Shown in pieces: positions 30,614 to 42,569 of a DNA stretch of 64,000 nt. Both the position numbers and the translations under genes were made by a program. The stretch spans positions 744,001 through 808,000 of the forward strand of contig CM057062.1 in the NCBI GenBank assembly GCA_029945375.1, given 5' to 3'. The notes under the pieces were generated by a model. It saw nothing but the letters and a program-made list of their open reading frames with translations. It ran no database searches and was not told where the DNA came from. The DNA comes from Agaricus subrufescens (lineage: Eukaryota > Basidiomycota > Agaricomycetes > Agaricales > Agaricaceae). How positions within the stretch are numbered: the stretch's first letter is position 1; each line of letters starts with the position of its first letter.

Positions 30614-33600
30614 TTACATTCTCAAGATCTTTAGGCGATTCCAAATAGACAGAAATATAGCCGTATACAAAATTGCCCTATCTTGCCCCATATACCTAAC
30701 AGACTTCCAAATCTTTGAAAGCCCTCCATTGCCACACTCTGCTGCACTAGAATTAATCCTTCCCAGGACAGGTTGTGTGTGAACCAATGATTTGAGAAAA
30801 AAAGCTGATGAACACCTTGTATGCCCCTGCATATGAAAATCATCTATGAGGAAAGTTGTATCTGCAAAGAACTCGGGCTCCCTTCCTCTGCAATATGGGG
30901 CCAGTTGGCATGCAAAATCATAGATCACATACTTGGGAGCTCTAGGCCATTGTGTAACCAGAGCAGAAAAAACATCATTCCGTCCCTCACTTTCTGGAAT
31001 AAAATGGAAGCCATAGCAAACACTATGAGTGCACCAGGCTGCCATTATTCCTCCAGTTAGCCTCTTCTCACCATACTCACTGTAAAACTTGTTACATGAT
31101 CCACCTCGCTCCTTTGGCTCCCGTGAAACATCACTTGGCATGTTTGGGTATTGTGGTCTATGACGTATCTGTGGTAAGCTGTACTTGCAACCACTCTAGG
31201 AGAGTAAGTCAGGATCTATAATTAGCACAAAATAAGCATTAGAATCATACCTTCTTCCAGCCACCATCAATAATGACATCAGGCTCAATCTGATTTGGTA
31301 AAGGGTCATCATGAAGTCTACAACCATGAAAGACCTCATCAACTCTTTTTCTAACCCATTCAAAGGCAGCTAATAATTCGGCAGAGAATTTGTGATGTAG
31401 TGTCCAATGATGCAAGGCCAGATAGTATAAACATGGAGCTGGTGAAAGTTGGGGCAAGTTTTCATGAGAAGGCATGCTGAGAAAAACTTCTAAGGCCTTC
31501 AAAGTTGGTCGATTAATTACTTGCATGCATGATTCATTTGTTGAAATCTGTCATTATTTATTGAACATCATTTGACCATAATCAATAATATGGACTTACC
31601 TGCAAAAAAAATTTCCTCACTTCTATCGGTGGCTCACCCTTGTTTCTGAGTGGGAAAGATCCATAATAACTGATCAAAAGATCATGTAGGCCATTGCAAT
31701 TTTCCTTAGTGAGCTTGATCACTTCTTCAACATCATGCAATTTTTGAATAGTGGTATCGATGATGTTCACGTCGATTGTTGTTGTAGCCTATAATCAAAA
31801 CTTAAAATACAAGGTGGAAAATATATTTAAAGAACGTACATCATTGTCCTTTGACAATATGTTATGAAGTGAGAGTGGTGCACCCATAATTGAGGACAGT
31901 AGTTTCCTCAAGCGGATGTTCTCAATAAAGCTCTGGTTCTTGGGATAATGGCGGCTCCGAATAATGGCATCATCGTGTCTTGATGTCGGTGGATAAATAG
32001 TGTCCAAAATATGTTTCTTGCTATATGCCAGTGTTATACCATCAAATATGACAGTATCGGGGGTAGGCCCACATCGAGGACACAGCATGTCGTTGGACAG
32101 ATCGAGTAAATTGACAAACCCAAACCAAACCTTCCTGAAAATTGATTCTTCGACAAAAGATGGAGGTGTGGGTCTTGACCATTTCTGGTATCTTCTCACA
32201 ACCAACTTGATCCAAGCACTAAAGGGAGTCTCGGATGACGTGAAAGCTGAGGTATACTCATCCAGAAGGTCATGGGAAAATAGGAGGGCGTTGTTGTAGT
32301 TGAAAATGCCGAGTTCACGACAGTCAGGCCCAATGGCTTTGCTGGAATTTCGAATGAAGGGACAGTTTGGACATTTCTGAAGTTGAATGCGGGTAGAAAG
32401 TGGTCTGACCAACGTGAAGACCGTGCAATCTCTTTCGAAGACAGCGGAGTCAGGGTCGAATGGACGGCCGCAAATGCACCGTCCTGCCTGCGTGAGTGGG
32501 ATAGGGTTGGGAACAGTTTCCACAGGTGGAGCGTCATCATAAAGTACTTCATCGGTTGGCAGGCGTGCCCAGTCGGACATCATGATGGGTTGATACGAGA
32601 CGCAGCGAGGATCAGCCTTGGCTACTGATTCCACACGAACTTGTCCTGTAATATTTCAGTGGAAATTTCGCTAACGTCTGAGGCCGGTCATCTCACCAGT
32701 TAGAGCGATGTTGTAATCACTTGTTTCATTATTCGCCGTGAGAAGCTGGCCCAGGTAAACCTGGCACTTCGACACATGAGCACAGCCGTTACTTCCATCT
32801 CGCGTACACCTCCAATGGCCGAACCCAGTGTCCGCCCCAGTGTATATCACTACTACTCTATTCTTGGCCATGGAAGGCGGGCCCTCGACGCTAACCGAAA
32901 ATAAGTTGACCCAACCTTCTTCGACCGTATCTCTCCAGAACAAAATGACTGGCTCGATGGGTCCTTTATATTCGATGAGACTACGCAGGCAGGAGAAAAA
33001 GGGTACCGACCTTCAGGGATAGGGCTATGCATATGTCCCTCTTCAACCAGGTAACGTTGGTGGACACATGTTTCTTTTTCTCTCGCACTCGGACAGTAAC
33101 ATACAGGCAATGGGTCGCCGGCCCGACTTCGATCCATCTGGAGATGATACCAATGGTGCTGAGGAGGGCTCAGTCAGAATTTGAATTGGTGCTTGTCTGT
33201 GTAGGGGAAGCAGGTACGCCAACTTACTGTTCTCTTTGCCCACTTCGAATCCCACCCTGTTACCACGTAGAGCTCCGGGGCTAATTGGAAGAACGGAATC
33301 GCTTCAGACATGACCGCCTCCGCGAAAAGGTCATAGCTGTCGCCAGACCAAGTATCCTCTGCCAGTGGCTGCGTGTCATCGACAGTATACATCATACTCT
33401 CGCCACGCGACGCTAACTCTATGCCATATTCTTCCGCACCAACTTCGTCATAACTAGAATCCCCGTCAAGATTTGTAGACATGCCGACCAACTCTTGCAC
33501 TGTTTCCAACGGTTCAGCCTGGGTGGAGGTGCCTGGCTGGTTAGAGGACGGCCTTGAACCAATCGACATGAGGAGGCGCCTCTTCTTCTGCGGGGAAGGT

Positions 33601-33704
33601 TTCTGCTGCGATTGTGGTTGCACTGCATCGTCTGGAGGCGGCTGAATAGTGATGTGGGAGCCAGGAGGGGGAGTCCGAAGGCGAGGACGTCGAGTACCAG
33701 GCAT
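30614..33704 (-). CDS. KDZ transposase with CxC-type cysteine cluster, 921 aa
   Basis: Cut-and-paste transposase of the Kyakuja-Dileera-Zisupton superfamily. Seven exons by splice signals and phase: 33704-33228, 33158-33011, 32963-32697, 32645-31840, 31788-31600, 31547-31251 and 31195-30614. The basic, Pro-rich N-terminus is followed by HHWYHLQMDRSRAG, a SWIM-like metal cluster CYCPSAREKETCVHQRYL, a CxC5-like cysteine cluster (CICGRPFD; LQKCPNCPFIR; MLCPRCGP) and the KDZ core: WCTHSVCYGFHFIPESEGRN, YDFACQLAPYC, DDFHMQGHTRCS and ECGNGGLSKIWKSVRYMGQD. No stop or frameshift is needed. The cluster subtype name is from memory and should be checked. It is divergent from the 33809 gene across a 104-bp gap. 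Confidence 0.9.
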
Positions 33705-33808
33705 GTGATGGAAGAAAGGAGTACAAGTTGCTGAGTACCCTCGTACTTCGTACTCTACATTGTTGACAAACTCGCTGACTGTCTGACAAAGAATTTGACA
33801 TTGCCCTC
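33705..33808. promoter_or_regulatory. Divergent promoter with palindrome half-sites
   Basis: A 104-bp gap separates the two start codons. It holds GAGTAC at 33719 and 33733, GTACTT at 33743 and GTACTC at 33750-33755, the same half-sites that build the terminal arrays. I infer that a protein binding the arrays may also control this promoter. No clear TATA box is visible. Confidence 0.55.
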
Positions 33809-35161
33809 ATGGCTCCCTCTGAAACCAGGCGGTCCCGCAAGCGTTCGAGCTCAAGTCAAGCTGCGGCCGTAACATCTGCTCGGGCGCCGAGAAAGTGTCA
33901 CATATGCCCCGGCCTTCCGTTGAAGTCAACCTGTGCGTGTTCGAAGCGACGTAAGAACGCGCTCAGCCGTGAGGTGTGTGCTAACTCGATCATGTTTCTA
34001 ATCACTGACGGTGTTCCTCTGCTTCGCAGAGTGAACGTATTGTTGATTCCAACAGCTTTAGCCCTCTTCCGACCGGGACTGCAATGCCAAACGCGACTGC
34101 TCCCCTCTCCAATAACGTGACTACTACATCTGATACTACTGAAGGGCGTAACCCCACTTTATCCCGCCTACAACCCTCATTTGAAAACCTACAAGAAGAG
34201 TCGGTAAGCTAATCCCCGTTGCTGTCATTTCTTTCATCACTCACTGCATGAATATACTTGAAGAGACATGGCGAGGAACAGCGTGATGCGTCATCGAACG
34301 ACCGTTTTCCGATACAGGCAACGTTGCCATCCTCAAGCGCTGTTGCCCCCGATCACGAGATCCCTATCGATCCGCTTCTGTTAGTCGTAGAACGACCCCA
34401 GGATCCAAGCGCTACTGAAATACCTGAGGAAACCGGACTCGAGAGTGAAGGCGAGGAAGATTCGCACCCGCCAGGGAAAATACGGAGGTTAACAATGGCA
34501 GAGAAAGCCGCGAAGTACGGCCTGGTCGATGGCGTAATGAGGGGTACTATGGCATATAGTGCGTTGTTTTATTTCCTACCAAACTCTTCGTCAATGTTGA
34601 TACTGGGCCCGTAGGGATAGCACGGCAAAATGGCAATCGAAGGCCGATCCCTGACGCCTCCTCCGCAACTACAAGATACAATCGAGAACTACCATTGATC
34701 ATTGCCCGAGTAAGAGTACTTATCTACTCAGTGTGATTATAGTGGTTTTGATACTGTAGTACCTACAGGCAGAAAGGCTGGCGCTTGAGACCGACGCCTA
34801 TGTCCTTGTTCTAGCACAACAAGCTACAGGCTCCTCGGCGTCAGTGCATTTTGCTTCTGAGCGAATGAGGAGAGATGCATTGGGACCATGTTCCAACCTC
34901 GTAAATGATTTTCAGTCCATAATGACCCAGCTGGTCCTTGCCAAAAGATCGACCGCGATGGCTCTGGCACAGAACCTAGAAGCGTCAGAGAGGGCGCGAG
35001 CAGATGCGGAGAAAAGGTTGACGGAAAGTAACAATGCGGTGGCGAGTGCAGAAGCGGAGTTGGCAGCTTCGAACAACGCCAACCAGACATTACTGGCTGA
35101 ACTAGAGGCTCTCAGAAGTAGCCTATCCTGTAGCCCTCAACGTCCTGTCTCGAATATGTAG
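33809..35161 (+). CDS. Coiled-coil protein of the KDZ transposon, 373 aa, unknown
   Basis: Five exons with consistent phase: 33809-33973, 34030-34203, 34264-34558, 34615-34709 and 34769-35161. The basic N-terminus (SETRRSRKRSSSS) leads to a small Cys cluster CHICPGLPLKSTCACSKR at about 33-50, then a Ser/Thr/Asn-rich stretch, an acidic segment (GLESEGEEDSHPPGK) and a basic helix (KIRRLTMAEKAAKYGL). The C-terminal ~110 residues are Ala/Glu/Leu-rich with heptad spacing (EASERARADAEKRLTE), a likely coiled coil. I do not recognise the family. The Cys cluster, basic regions and coiled coil would suit a dimeric DNA-binding accessory protein, but that is inference. Confidence 0.75.
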
Positions 35162-36294
35162 ATTCTCCTGAGTTATATATACCCTCTGATAACTCTGAGT
35201 ACATGTAGGCCCCTGTGTCTAAAGAGGAAACGAGCCGAATCTTTTATATACTACAGACCTGTGGTATCACATACTGGATGTTTCTTTGAATACAAACAAG
35301 GATCGCAAGCTTGTTACCTAAATTCGATTGCACCTTTGTGCATTTTTGGATCATCGCAACACCGAGAAGTCTCAAGTTGATTATAGTATATTGGCCATGA
35401 ACAGGAATTCCGAACGCGATATATTCATTGCTGACCATTTTCCCAACAGTGTGCTATTGATAGACTCAAACGAGACAGCGATTTGATAGATAGTAGCACT
35501 GATCAATACATGAGCTGTTCATCGAAAGTTGTCAGTGCGAGTAATGAAGGAGTAAGGATAGTGGGAAGGTAAACTTCCCTTCGCTACCTGTCTGCTGGGA
35601 GTACATTCGAATGGAAAAGACGCAACTAACGCTGAGAAGTAGATGAATAAAAGGTAACGGATTGAATGACTGACCTCACCGAATTGACTTCATTCCGTTT
35701 GAGTTTTGTCAGCGGACATGGGATCCCCCAAGTCTTCATGCATGTTGAAAGGTGTGAAATGGCCGTCATTCGAGATAAGGGTGTGCGTGCTGCTATTGAA
35801 AATCAGTCGTAAGGAAAATCCAAAAAGGTGAGACTCTATGGAAGCATCGCGGCGATGTAGCCGTCGATTAGCCAATGTGAAAGGTAGAGCTCATCTTAGC
35901 TTTGATAGTCAGTAATTTTAACAAAGACGGCGCTTCGGTAGACGCGAAAGACACTAACTATTGGTGACTACACTCAAACCACACTAACAATACCTGCCTG
36001 ATCTCTTTCTTACAAGACATACTGCCTGATAAGTGGACACACATGTTGACGTGCAGTAGATAAGGAGTTTATCTGTCAACATTGCTTACAGCGAACGAGA
36101 AGGCCGACGGCATGAGCATTGCAATCGAATTGCTAATTTCCCATGTGTGACTGAGACCTAACCCTAATGAATGGAGGAACAACAAAAAAACGTCCAACAA
36201 CAATTGATAATTTAATAGTAATCTTGATACAAACGGGTAATGCGCAACAAACGTAATGATGAACATACAGCAATAAAGTTTTACTATCTAAAAT

Positions 36295-36345
36295 GACTTA
36301 GAATGTGGACTGCCGGGGATCCACCGGCAATCTACATTCTAAGTC
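36295..36345. repeat. 51-bp hairpin
   Basis: Outer arms GACTTAGAATGT and ACATTCTAAGTC are fully complementary over 12 bp. Inner arms TGCCGG and CCGGCA are complementary, around a 7-nt GGATCCA centre. Four-nucleotide internal bulges separate inner and outer stems. Confidence 0.85.
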
Positions 36346-36539
36346 CAATGAAGAATAACTATCTACAAGTAATAACCTAAATAATACGGCACAACATCTG
36401 GCTATCTTTGTTAGCAATGGCACGAGTCAGCTTGCGAATAAGTACATAACTTAATCAGGTGCGGCAATAATCCGCGAAGTTTGGTTGAACGGCAGTACAG
36501 GCGTAGGGATGCTGCGTTAAAGATATCTCAGCAAATAAA

Positions 36540-37300
36540 AATTAGTAAAAGTCTTATGAGTCTTACCGGGTGAGTGCTCTAATGGCAGTGATGATCCGGT
36601 TAGACCACTACCAGGTCTCTAGAAACCAAGATGTATCAAGCTAGAAGTGCAAAATAAACTACAAAACTCACTTATTAGTTCCGGCCGCATGAAAAGGTAT
36701 CTCGAAAAGCAAAGGTGAGCTAAAAAGTCTTGAACCGAAATGACTCTTACCGGTGTCTTATGAATCGGTCATGCCACTAACAAGGCGCTAGAAACAGAGA
36801 TGTACTAGGGTCAACGGAGAACGGTACGCGGCAAAACTCACTGATAGGTAAAACGGGCGACCGCTGAAACAGAGAGCGGTAAAACGGGCAACCGTTGAAA
36901 CAGAGAGTGAAACGAAATACCGTCGCATCGTTAGTATTACTGTTCAAAATTGAGAATCATGGACGGCGCACGAGGTTTAACAAGGTGTGTTCGGCAAAAA
37001 AAAAAAAAACAAAGAAAAGAGCGGAGAATAAAACTACGCATAGTCATTACATCTTGACCAAGACAATATTAGATGGCGCACCTTTCGCAAGAAAACAAGT
37101 CCACAAGGATTACCGAAACAGACAAGGGGGCAATTGAATACCATCGCATCGTTATTACTGTTGCAAAATGAGAATGATGGACAGCACACCTTATGTAACG
37201 ATGTGTTCAACAAAAAAAAACAAAGGAGAAGAGAACTACGTATCGTTACTACCTCGTGACAGAGAGAATAATAGATGGCGCACCTTTAAATAAGTCCACA
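36540..37300. repeat. Cluster of degenerate tandem duplications
   Basis: Copy pairs share GTCTT...CTTACCGG, a CTAGAAAC-AGATGTA stretch and an AAACTCACT ending (36540-36700 and 36725-36850). A second pair shares CATCGCATCGTTA-like starts, AATGAGAAT-ATGGAC, a poly-A AACAAAG tract and AGATGGCGCACCTTT (36911-37090 and 37143-37285). Non-coding. Confidence 0.7.
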
Positions 37301-38604
37301 AGATTAAGAAACGAAACTCCTGCATGGTAGAGCTTCGCAACGATCCCCCAGTATCGAAGTCTCACGAAGAGACATCGCTGGCATATGCCGAGCGGGTACC
37401 TTCACATCGTGCTTGAGAAAGCGTGATGATGCCTGAAGGGAGCTCCCAACCTCTTGCCCGGGGCCGACTCGCCCAAAATCTCTGTGTCACTCTTCGCATA
37501 CCGCGGGCGCTCGGTGATGCATTGAGTTCTACTTCGAAGATGGTTGAGGTCAGCAGAGGAGAGGGAACTAGAGTGGGAAAAGTTCACACTCGACTTATAT
37601 ACCCTTGATGGCAGTAGTGATAGGGGGTTAGATTAATAAGTCACCTCCGAGGATATGGATTTTGAATTACCTGGCAACAGCTGACCGTGGGTGATCGCAC
37701 TCGATACATTACGGGGGATTGAACATGTTGGTTTTGTGTATTGACATTGGAAGTGAAGACGTTATTGAGCGATGTGTGCTGACCTGAAGGGAGGAATTCG
37801 TGAAGGGGGTCAGCGCTGGCAGAGTGAGCGGACTAGTCAGGGAACAGACCTTAAACAAGTACAAACAGTCTACAAACGTTGATCGATGGTTGATCGATAC
37901 CCTTTCCTTGTCTGCAACGTGCGTGTGGTCGTGTCCCCCTGTAGTTGCCTCCCCCTATCATGATACGTATATATGGAACGGGGACAGTACTACAGTACTG
38001 CCCCCACCTGTACGTCCTTTCTTCTCAATTGGCTTCGTAGTAACTTATTAACATTTGCCTAGATCATTGGCACACTCGTTTTACGCGTCAGCAAGAGCGT
38101 TGGGTCACTGGACTGTTTGTTCTCGCTGGGCGACGCATACTCTCCTCTCGCGTTCCTTCTCGCCTTTGATGCTACTCCCGCATCGCAATCAAGATCTGCC
38201 CGCTTTCTACTCGCCAGGAACCGTTGGTCTCCTGTCTCATCTGCACACTTGTCTGATGCGTCAGCAAAGGCCAAAGGTCGCCCCCTCTCGCTGGGCGACA
38301 CATGACTTTCGATCGATACTACCACAACATCGCAATTGGGATCTACCCGGCTCCCATTTACCAGGCAACGTTAGTCTCCTATCCCATCGATTTTCTCATA
38401 CTATCAAATTTATCTAGTGTATGATTGGCTTGCGAGCCGCGAGAATACTGTAGTATTCAGTCCAGAAATGTCAGAATTACAATATCCTCTCCATAACTCG
38501 CAGAACGGTGCTACTGTGCCGGCACCCCTACATCAAGTGGGATTTGGCTTAAATATCGAGCTCATTTTCATCCTTATTCACGCCGGGAACACGCTGTGCG
38601 GAAG

Positions 38605-41043
38605 ATGGCTGATCGTAAGTGTAAGAAGTCTCGCCAAAATTGCAGGCGCTAATGTTATCATAGGAATCAAAATCCTTCAACGAAAGGTCGACGAGGTCTA
38701 CTGTGATCTCGCGAATCTTCAGGCCGAGAAGGCCAACCTTGATACGGCCAAACAATTAGGGAATGCTCGTCGTGGTTCTGGGGGTAAGTGAAAAAAATTC
38801 TACTGCACTTTTCTTTAATGACGTCTGCCTCTGTAGCCAAATTGTCGAAATTGCGAGCTAAAATCAGGGTAGCAACGTTGACACACAACAGAGCAAAGAA
38901 AAACCTTAAGGACGCTCTGGTATTCGATTTTCGCGATATATATTGCTTGTCCTGATCATTTACACAGGCTTTGCAGCAGCAAGACTTACCCGATAATTCG
39001 GAAGCTGGGCCGCAGCAATCGGTAAAAGTTTTATTCATCACATGCTTTATGAGACTTACAATCATTTAGGACTCGCTCAGTGGAGGAACGACTACCCCCC
39101 CGGATTCGTCTGGCGCCACTACTGCATCTATTGTTGCATTGCCCGCATTACCTGCTGATGTCCCCACTTCTGACCCTACGCCTCTTTTAACCAATGAGGC
39201 TTCCAAGCCCGCACCCGCGTGCGATGCGATGGATGTGGATGGTTCTTTACCTCCCCCCCAGCTTGCAGCGGGCGAAACCACTCTAGTCGACGAGCCTTCA
39301 CTCGCCCCTCAGCTTACGGTGGATAGAAACACAACTCCTCCCATTCTCACTGTTGATACTTCACTTCTCACTACGGCTGTCATACCGGTGGTCCAGGCTT
39401 CACAGCCACCCCCCTCCCCAGACATTTCTGAATCCAGCCGCGTCACGCTGAAGAGTATTAACCAGAGCGAAAGTGAGGATGATCAGGACTCCGTTGACAA
39501 GGGCGATGATATGAATTTGTTGACAACTCAAGACGGTAAGCTAATCTGTTATCTCGATGTTACCCTCATAATGACCACCTCAAACAATAGAAGAAGACTT
39601 GCAGCGACTACTTTTCAAGAAAAGATTCACGGCGGGTGCTCCACCCAATAAGAGTATGTTTTTTATTATTGTTTGTCAGTCTATGTTTATAATCAATTCT
39701 TAGAGACTAAATACGTGGAGATCTCCGATGACGGTACAGGAGACTCTGATATATTCAATGACGACAATACCGGTCCGACAGAAGCAGCTGTATGCGCCAA
39801 ACCCAGGGATGGCAACCCCCCTATTGCGGCTCAAACTAAATCCCTGCCGCGTGAAAATACACGCCTACAATCCAAGACCGGTACCACTGTAGTGAACTCA
39901 AAGGGCAAATCTCGTGATGACAATGTCGCTAGTGGGAAAAGGAAGGCGGCCATTACTTTAAAAGAATTGGATGCGAAGAATGATCGGAAAGAGAAAATAG
40001 CAACTGACGTATTAGAGAAGACTAGAGGTGCTAGGAATAAGGGGACTGAATTGAAGGAGAAGGATCGGGAAGGTGAGATACGATTGGTAAATCTACTATA
40101 GTTATCTAATCACTGACCTTGTTTATAGATTATCGCCCCTCTGCCTATGTTGTTGCCAAGGCTGCCCGTGCTGATGCAACATTGTTGAAGCAACGGGAGC
40201 GTTGGGCTGACAAAGAAGGTGCCGTCGCAGTTCGATTATATCTCCTATTTGTCATTGACTTCAAGTTTAGCGAGTCACAGGGCATTTGCAAAGGCTTGGC
40301 TAAGTGCGAAGTCCCCGGAGGAACGTCCTGCATTCCCTCCGGGTATTGAGCTCATTCGCAAAGATCCCGACTATCTTCCTGATGTGGCCACAATGGACTA
40401 CGATCTCGCACTTGCATTGATGGAGAATCACAGCCACAACTATCTATGCATTCCGCATATCAAGTTGAACCGAAAGCTCGTTACGGAGGTCGACAACACC
40501 GAGGGACCCGTCAAAATATTTGGCACTTCATTGCCTCGCAACCAGAACTCTAACGTGACGAGCAAGATTCCTCGCGAGCCCAACCACTTTCATTGCGGTT
40601 GCCACGAAAAGGTCGCCTTGGCTAGTTTCGTGATGTGGAAGACATGGAAGGCTAAGTGTTGGATAAATAATGAGTTGGTTGAAGAGGGCTTGCATAAGCA
40701 GTGGGCCCTTCATCCCCGCGAAATCATGTTTTTTTTACAGTTTATGAAGTCGAAGTTCGGTTTTACTGTGGAGGACATGTTTACGGGTTCTGTTGATCCA
40801 GAGGAGGCGGCGAGAAAAGAGGCACAGGTGGTGAAGAAGTCGATGAAACATTGCGCGCGTATTTATCGTAAACTTACTGGAGAGAGGGTATCGCTTACTG
40901 ATGATGAGGATGAGGACGACGAGGACGCTGACGGTGATGATGCTGATGACGGCGATGATGCTGATGACGGCGATGATGCTGATGGTAGTGGTGGTGATAC
41001 CTCGGTGGAGCAGGAAGAAAAGGAGAGGACTGAGTGGTTTTGA
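38605..41043 (+). CDS. Nine-exon gene of the KDZ transposon, 675 aa, unknown
   Basis: Exons with agreeing phase: 38605-38614 (10 nt), 38664-38783, 38837-38919, 38968-39021, 39070-39535, 39591-39653, 39704-40072, 40129-40218 and 40271-41043. The N-terminus is a short helical stretch (QRKVDEVYCDLANLQAEKAN). Next is a ~150-residue Pro/Thr/Ser-rich region, then a basic region (KGKSRDDNVASGKRKAA). The C-terminal ~250 residues look globular, with HFHCGCHEKVALASFVMWKT and LHPREIMFFLQFMKSKFGF, followed by an Asp/Gly/Ala repeat tail (DDADDGDDADDGDD). I do not recognise the family. It lies inside the terminal repeats, so it is a passenger or accessory gene of the element. The short first exon is the least certain part. 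Confidence 0.72.
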
Positions 41044-41269
41044 GGCTCTAGTATCTCCTTCGAAGATCTGAGGCCGGAGTACATCCGAAATTTGGGTATG
41101 TCTATTCCTCTACTAGTAATGGTGTTTATGCTCATAACTTTACTTATACATTCACGCACCCACTAGTAGTTTTAGTTAAGGACCCAGATGTGGAAAGTAT
41201 CAGATATGGTCCAGCACTGTTTTTGTTTCGAATAAACCGCTTTATTACTTGCGCTCGTGATGATATCTA

Positions 41270-42470
41270 TATATAAGCCACACTCAGGCAAGAGTATGAA
41301 CATACTCTCTACTTTTGGTAGTAGAGGGTAACAATACTCGCTGTTACAAGGTGCAGCAAGTATATTTATACTCGCCACGTCCAGAGTACTCGCCGTGCCG
41401 AGAGGCAGTGAGTACGATAATACTCAATGTCACATGTAGAGTACAATCATACACACTTATTCAAAGCTCGCGAGTACAATGACACTTGCTGCTCCCAACC
41501 GCAGAGAGTATCATCATACTCACTGCCCGGGACACAAAAAATACGATGATACTCACAGTTCCTGGTTGCAGCAAGTATGATGATACTCACCACATCTAAA
41601 GGTAGCAAATACAGTTATACTCGCCGCTATCATACTCTCTGCTTGGTCACAAAGGGTATCATCATACTCACTGCCTAGGTCACAGAGAGTACGATTGTAC
41701 TCATTGTTCTTGGCTGCAGCAAGTACGATAATACTCGCCACTTCCAGCTGCAGAGAACCATCATACTCACTGCTCCCAGGCACAGCAAGTACAATGATAC
41801 TCGAGACGTCCAAGGGCGGTGAGTACAATCATACTCACCACTCCAGGAGCGGCGAGTATGGCTATACTCACTACGTGACACAGCAGGGAGTATGGCCATA
41901 CTTGCAGTATTCAGTGACGGAGGTATGATCATATTCTATATTTCCAGGAATGTTAGTACTCTGCACCTCCCAGGCACAGAGAACCATCATACTCACCGCT
42001 CCCGATTATGCGAGTACAACAATACTCCGACAGTTTCACATGCTGAGGGTACGACCATACTTTCTATTCCCAGCTGCAGTGAGTATCGTGATACTTGAGA
42101 CATCCAAGGGCAGCGAGTATGATGATACTCAAGACATCCAAGGCCAGCGAGTATGATGATACTCACTGCTCTAGGCACTAGGGAGTATGACCGTACTCGC
42201 AGTGTTCCATGACAGGGAGTGATCATACTCTCCATTGCCAGGAATGTCAGAACTCTGATACTATGATAACAAAGCGGTGAGTATGATTATACTCTGTGCG
42301 AAGCATGAAGAGAGTACCACAGTACTCATCACTATTGGTAGAGGATATCTGATATGTTGATATCAAAGAAGTGAGTATGATTATACTCTGTGCGAAGCGT
42401 GAGGAGAGTACCACAGTATTCATCATTATGGGTCATCTATTCAAATGTGTCTCTGACATTGAGCGGTATC
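41270..42470. repeat. Right palindromic repeat array
   Basis: Dozens of short imperfect palindromes spaced about 40-60 bp apart, for example GAGTATGAACATACTC (41292-41307), GAGTATCATCATACTC and GAGTATGATGATACTC. The arms GAGTAY...RTACTC and the roughly 4-nt centre are conserved while spacers vary. The left array carries the same arm sequence but a different 34-bp spacer pattern, so the arms, not the spacers, appear constrained. Open frames here are read-through of the repeat. Confidence 0.9.
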
Positions 42471-42481
42471 ACAGTACTGCC

Positions 42482-42569
42482 ACCGTGGGAATGAAACACC
42501 GACACCGCGTGAGCAGTTGTGGCGATCCCGCGTGCGATCCTCATACGTTATTCAAATGTCACCTATCCG
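42482..42569 (-). repeat. Right terminal inverted repeat of the KDZ transposon
   Basis: 88 bp. On the minus strand it begins CGGATAGGTGACATTTGAAT and pairs with 28744-28831 without gaps. The next 8 bp, ACAAGCAG, repeat the sequence left of the element. Confidence 0.9.

Larger units (their letters stand above)
35162..38604. other. Non-coding interior of the KDZ transposon, repeat-rich
   Basis: No gene is supported over about 3.4 kb. It holds a long hairpin (36295-36345), two degenerate ~165-bp direct repeats (about 36540-36860), a short tandem of GTAAAACGGGC units (36846-36910), a ~220-bp tandem duplication (36911-37300) and a ~165-bp duplication (38110-38400). Palindromes CAGTACTACAGTACTG (37985-38000) and GAATACTGTAGTATTC (38443-38458) precede the next gene and resemble the terminal-array motif. 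Confidence 0.7.
28744..42569. mobile_element. 13.8-kb KDZ-type DNA transposon with palindrome arrays
   Basis: Flanked by a perfect 8-bp duplication ACAAGCAG (28736-28743 and 42570-42577). Terminal inverted repeats 28744-28831 and 42482-42569 align without gaps over 88 bp with about a dozen mismatches; the core CGCCACAACTGCTCACGCGG is identical. It contains a KDZ transposase gene, a divergent 373-aa coiled-coil gene, a 675-aa gene of unknown family, about 3.4 kb of repeat-rich non-coding DNA, and arrays of short palindromes just inside both ends. The 8-bp duplication fits what is known of KDZ/Zisupton elements. The size, arrays and extra genes are unusual. Confidence 0.9.

Noticed and set aside
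36560..36660. tRNA-like cloverleaf near the ACCGGGTGAGTGCTCTAATGG segment
   Set aside because: No consistent acceptor stem or T-loop GTTCRANYC; better explained as one copy of a degenerate ~165-bp repeat.
41553..42235. Open frames of 65-90 codons on both strands in the right array
   Set aside because: They come from the palindromic GAGTAY/RTACTC repeat and show no domain.
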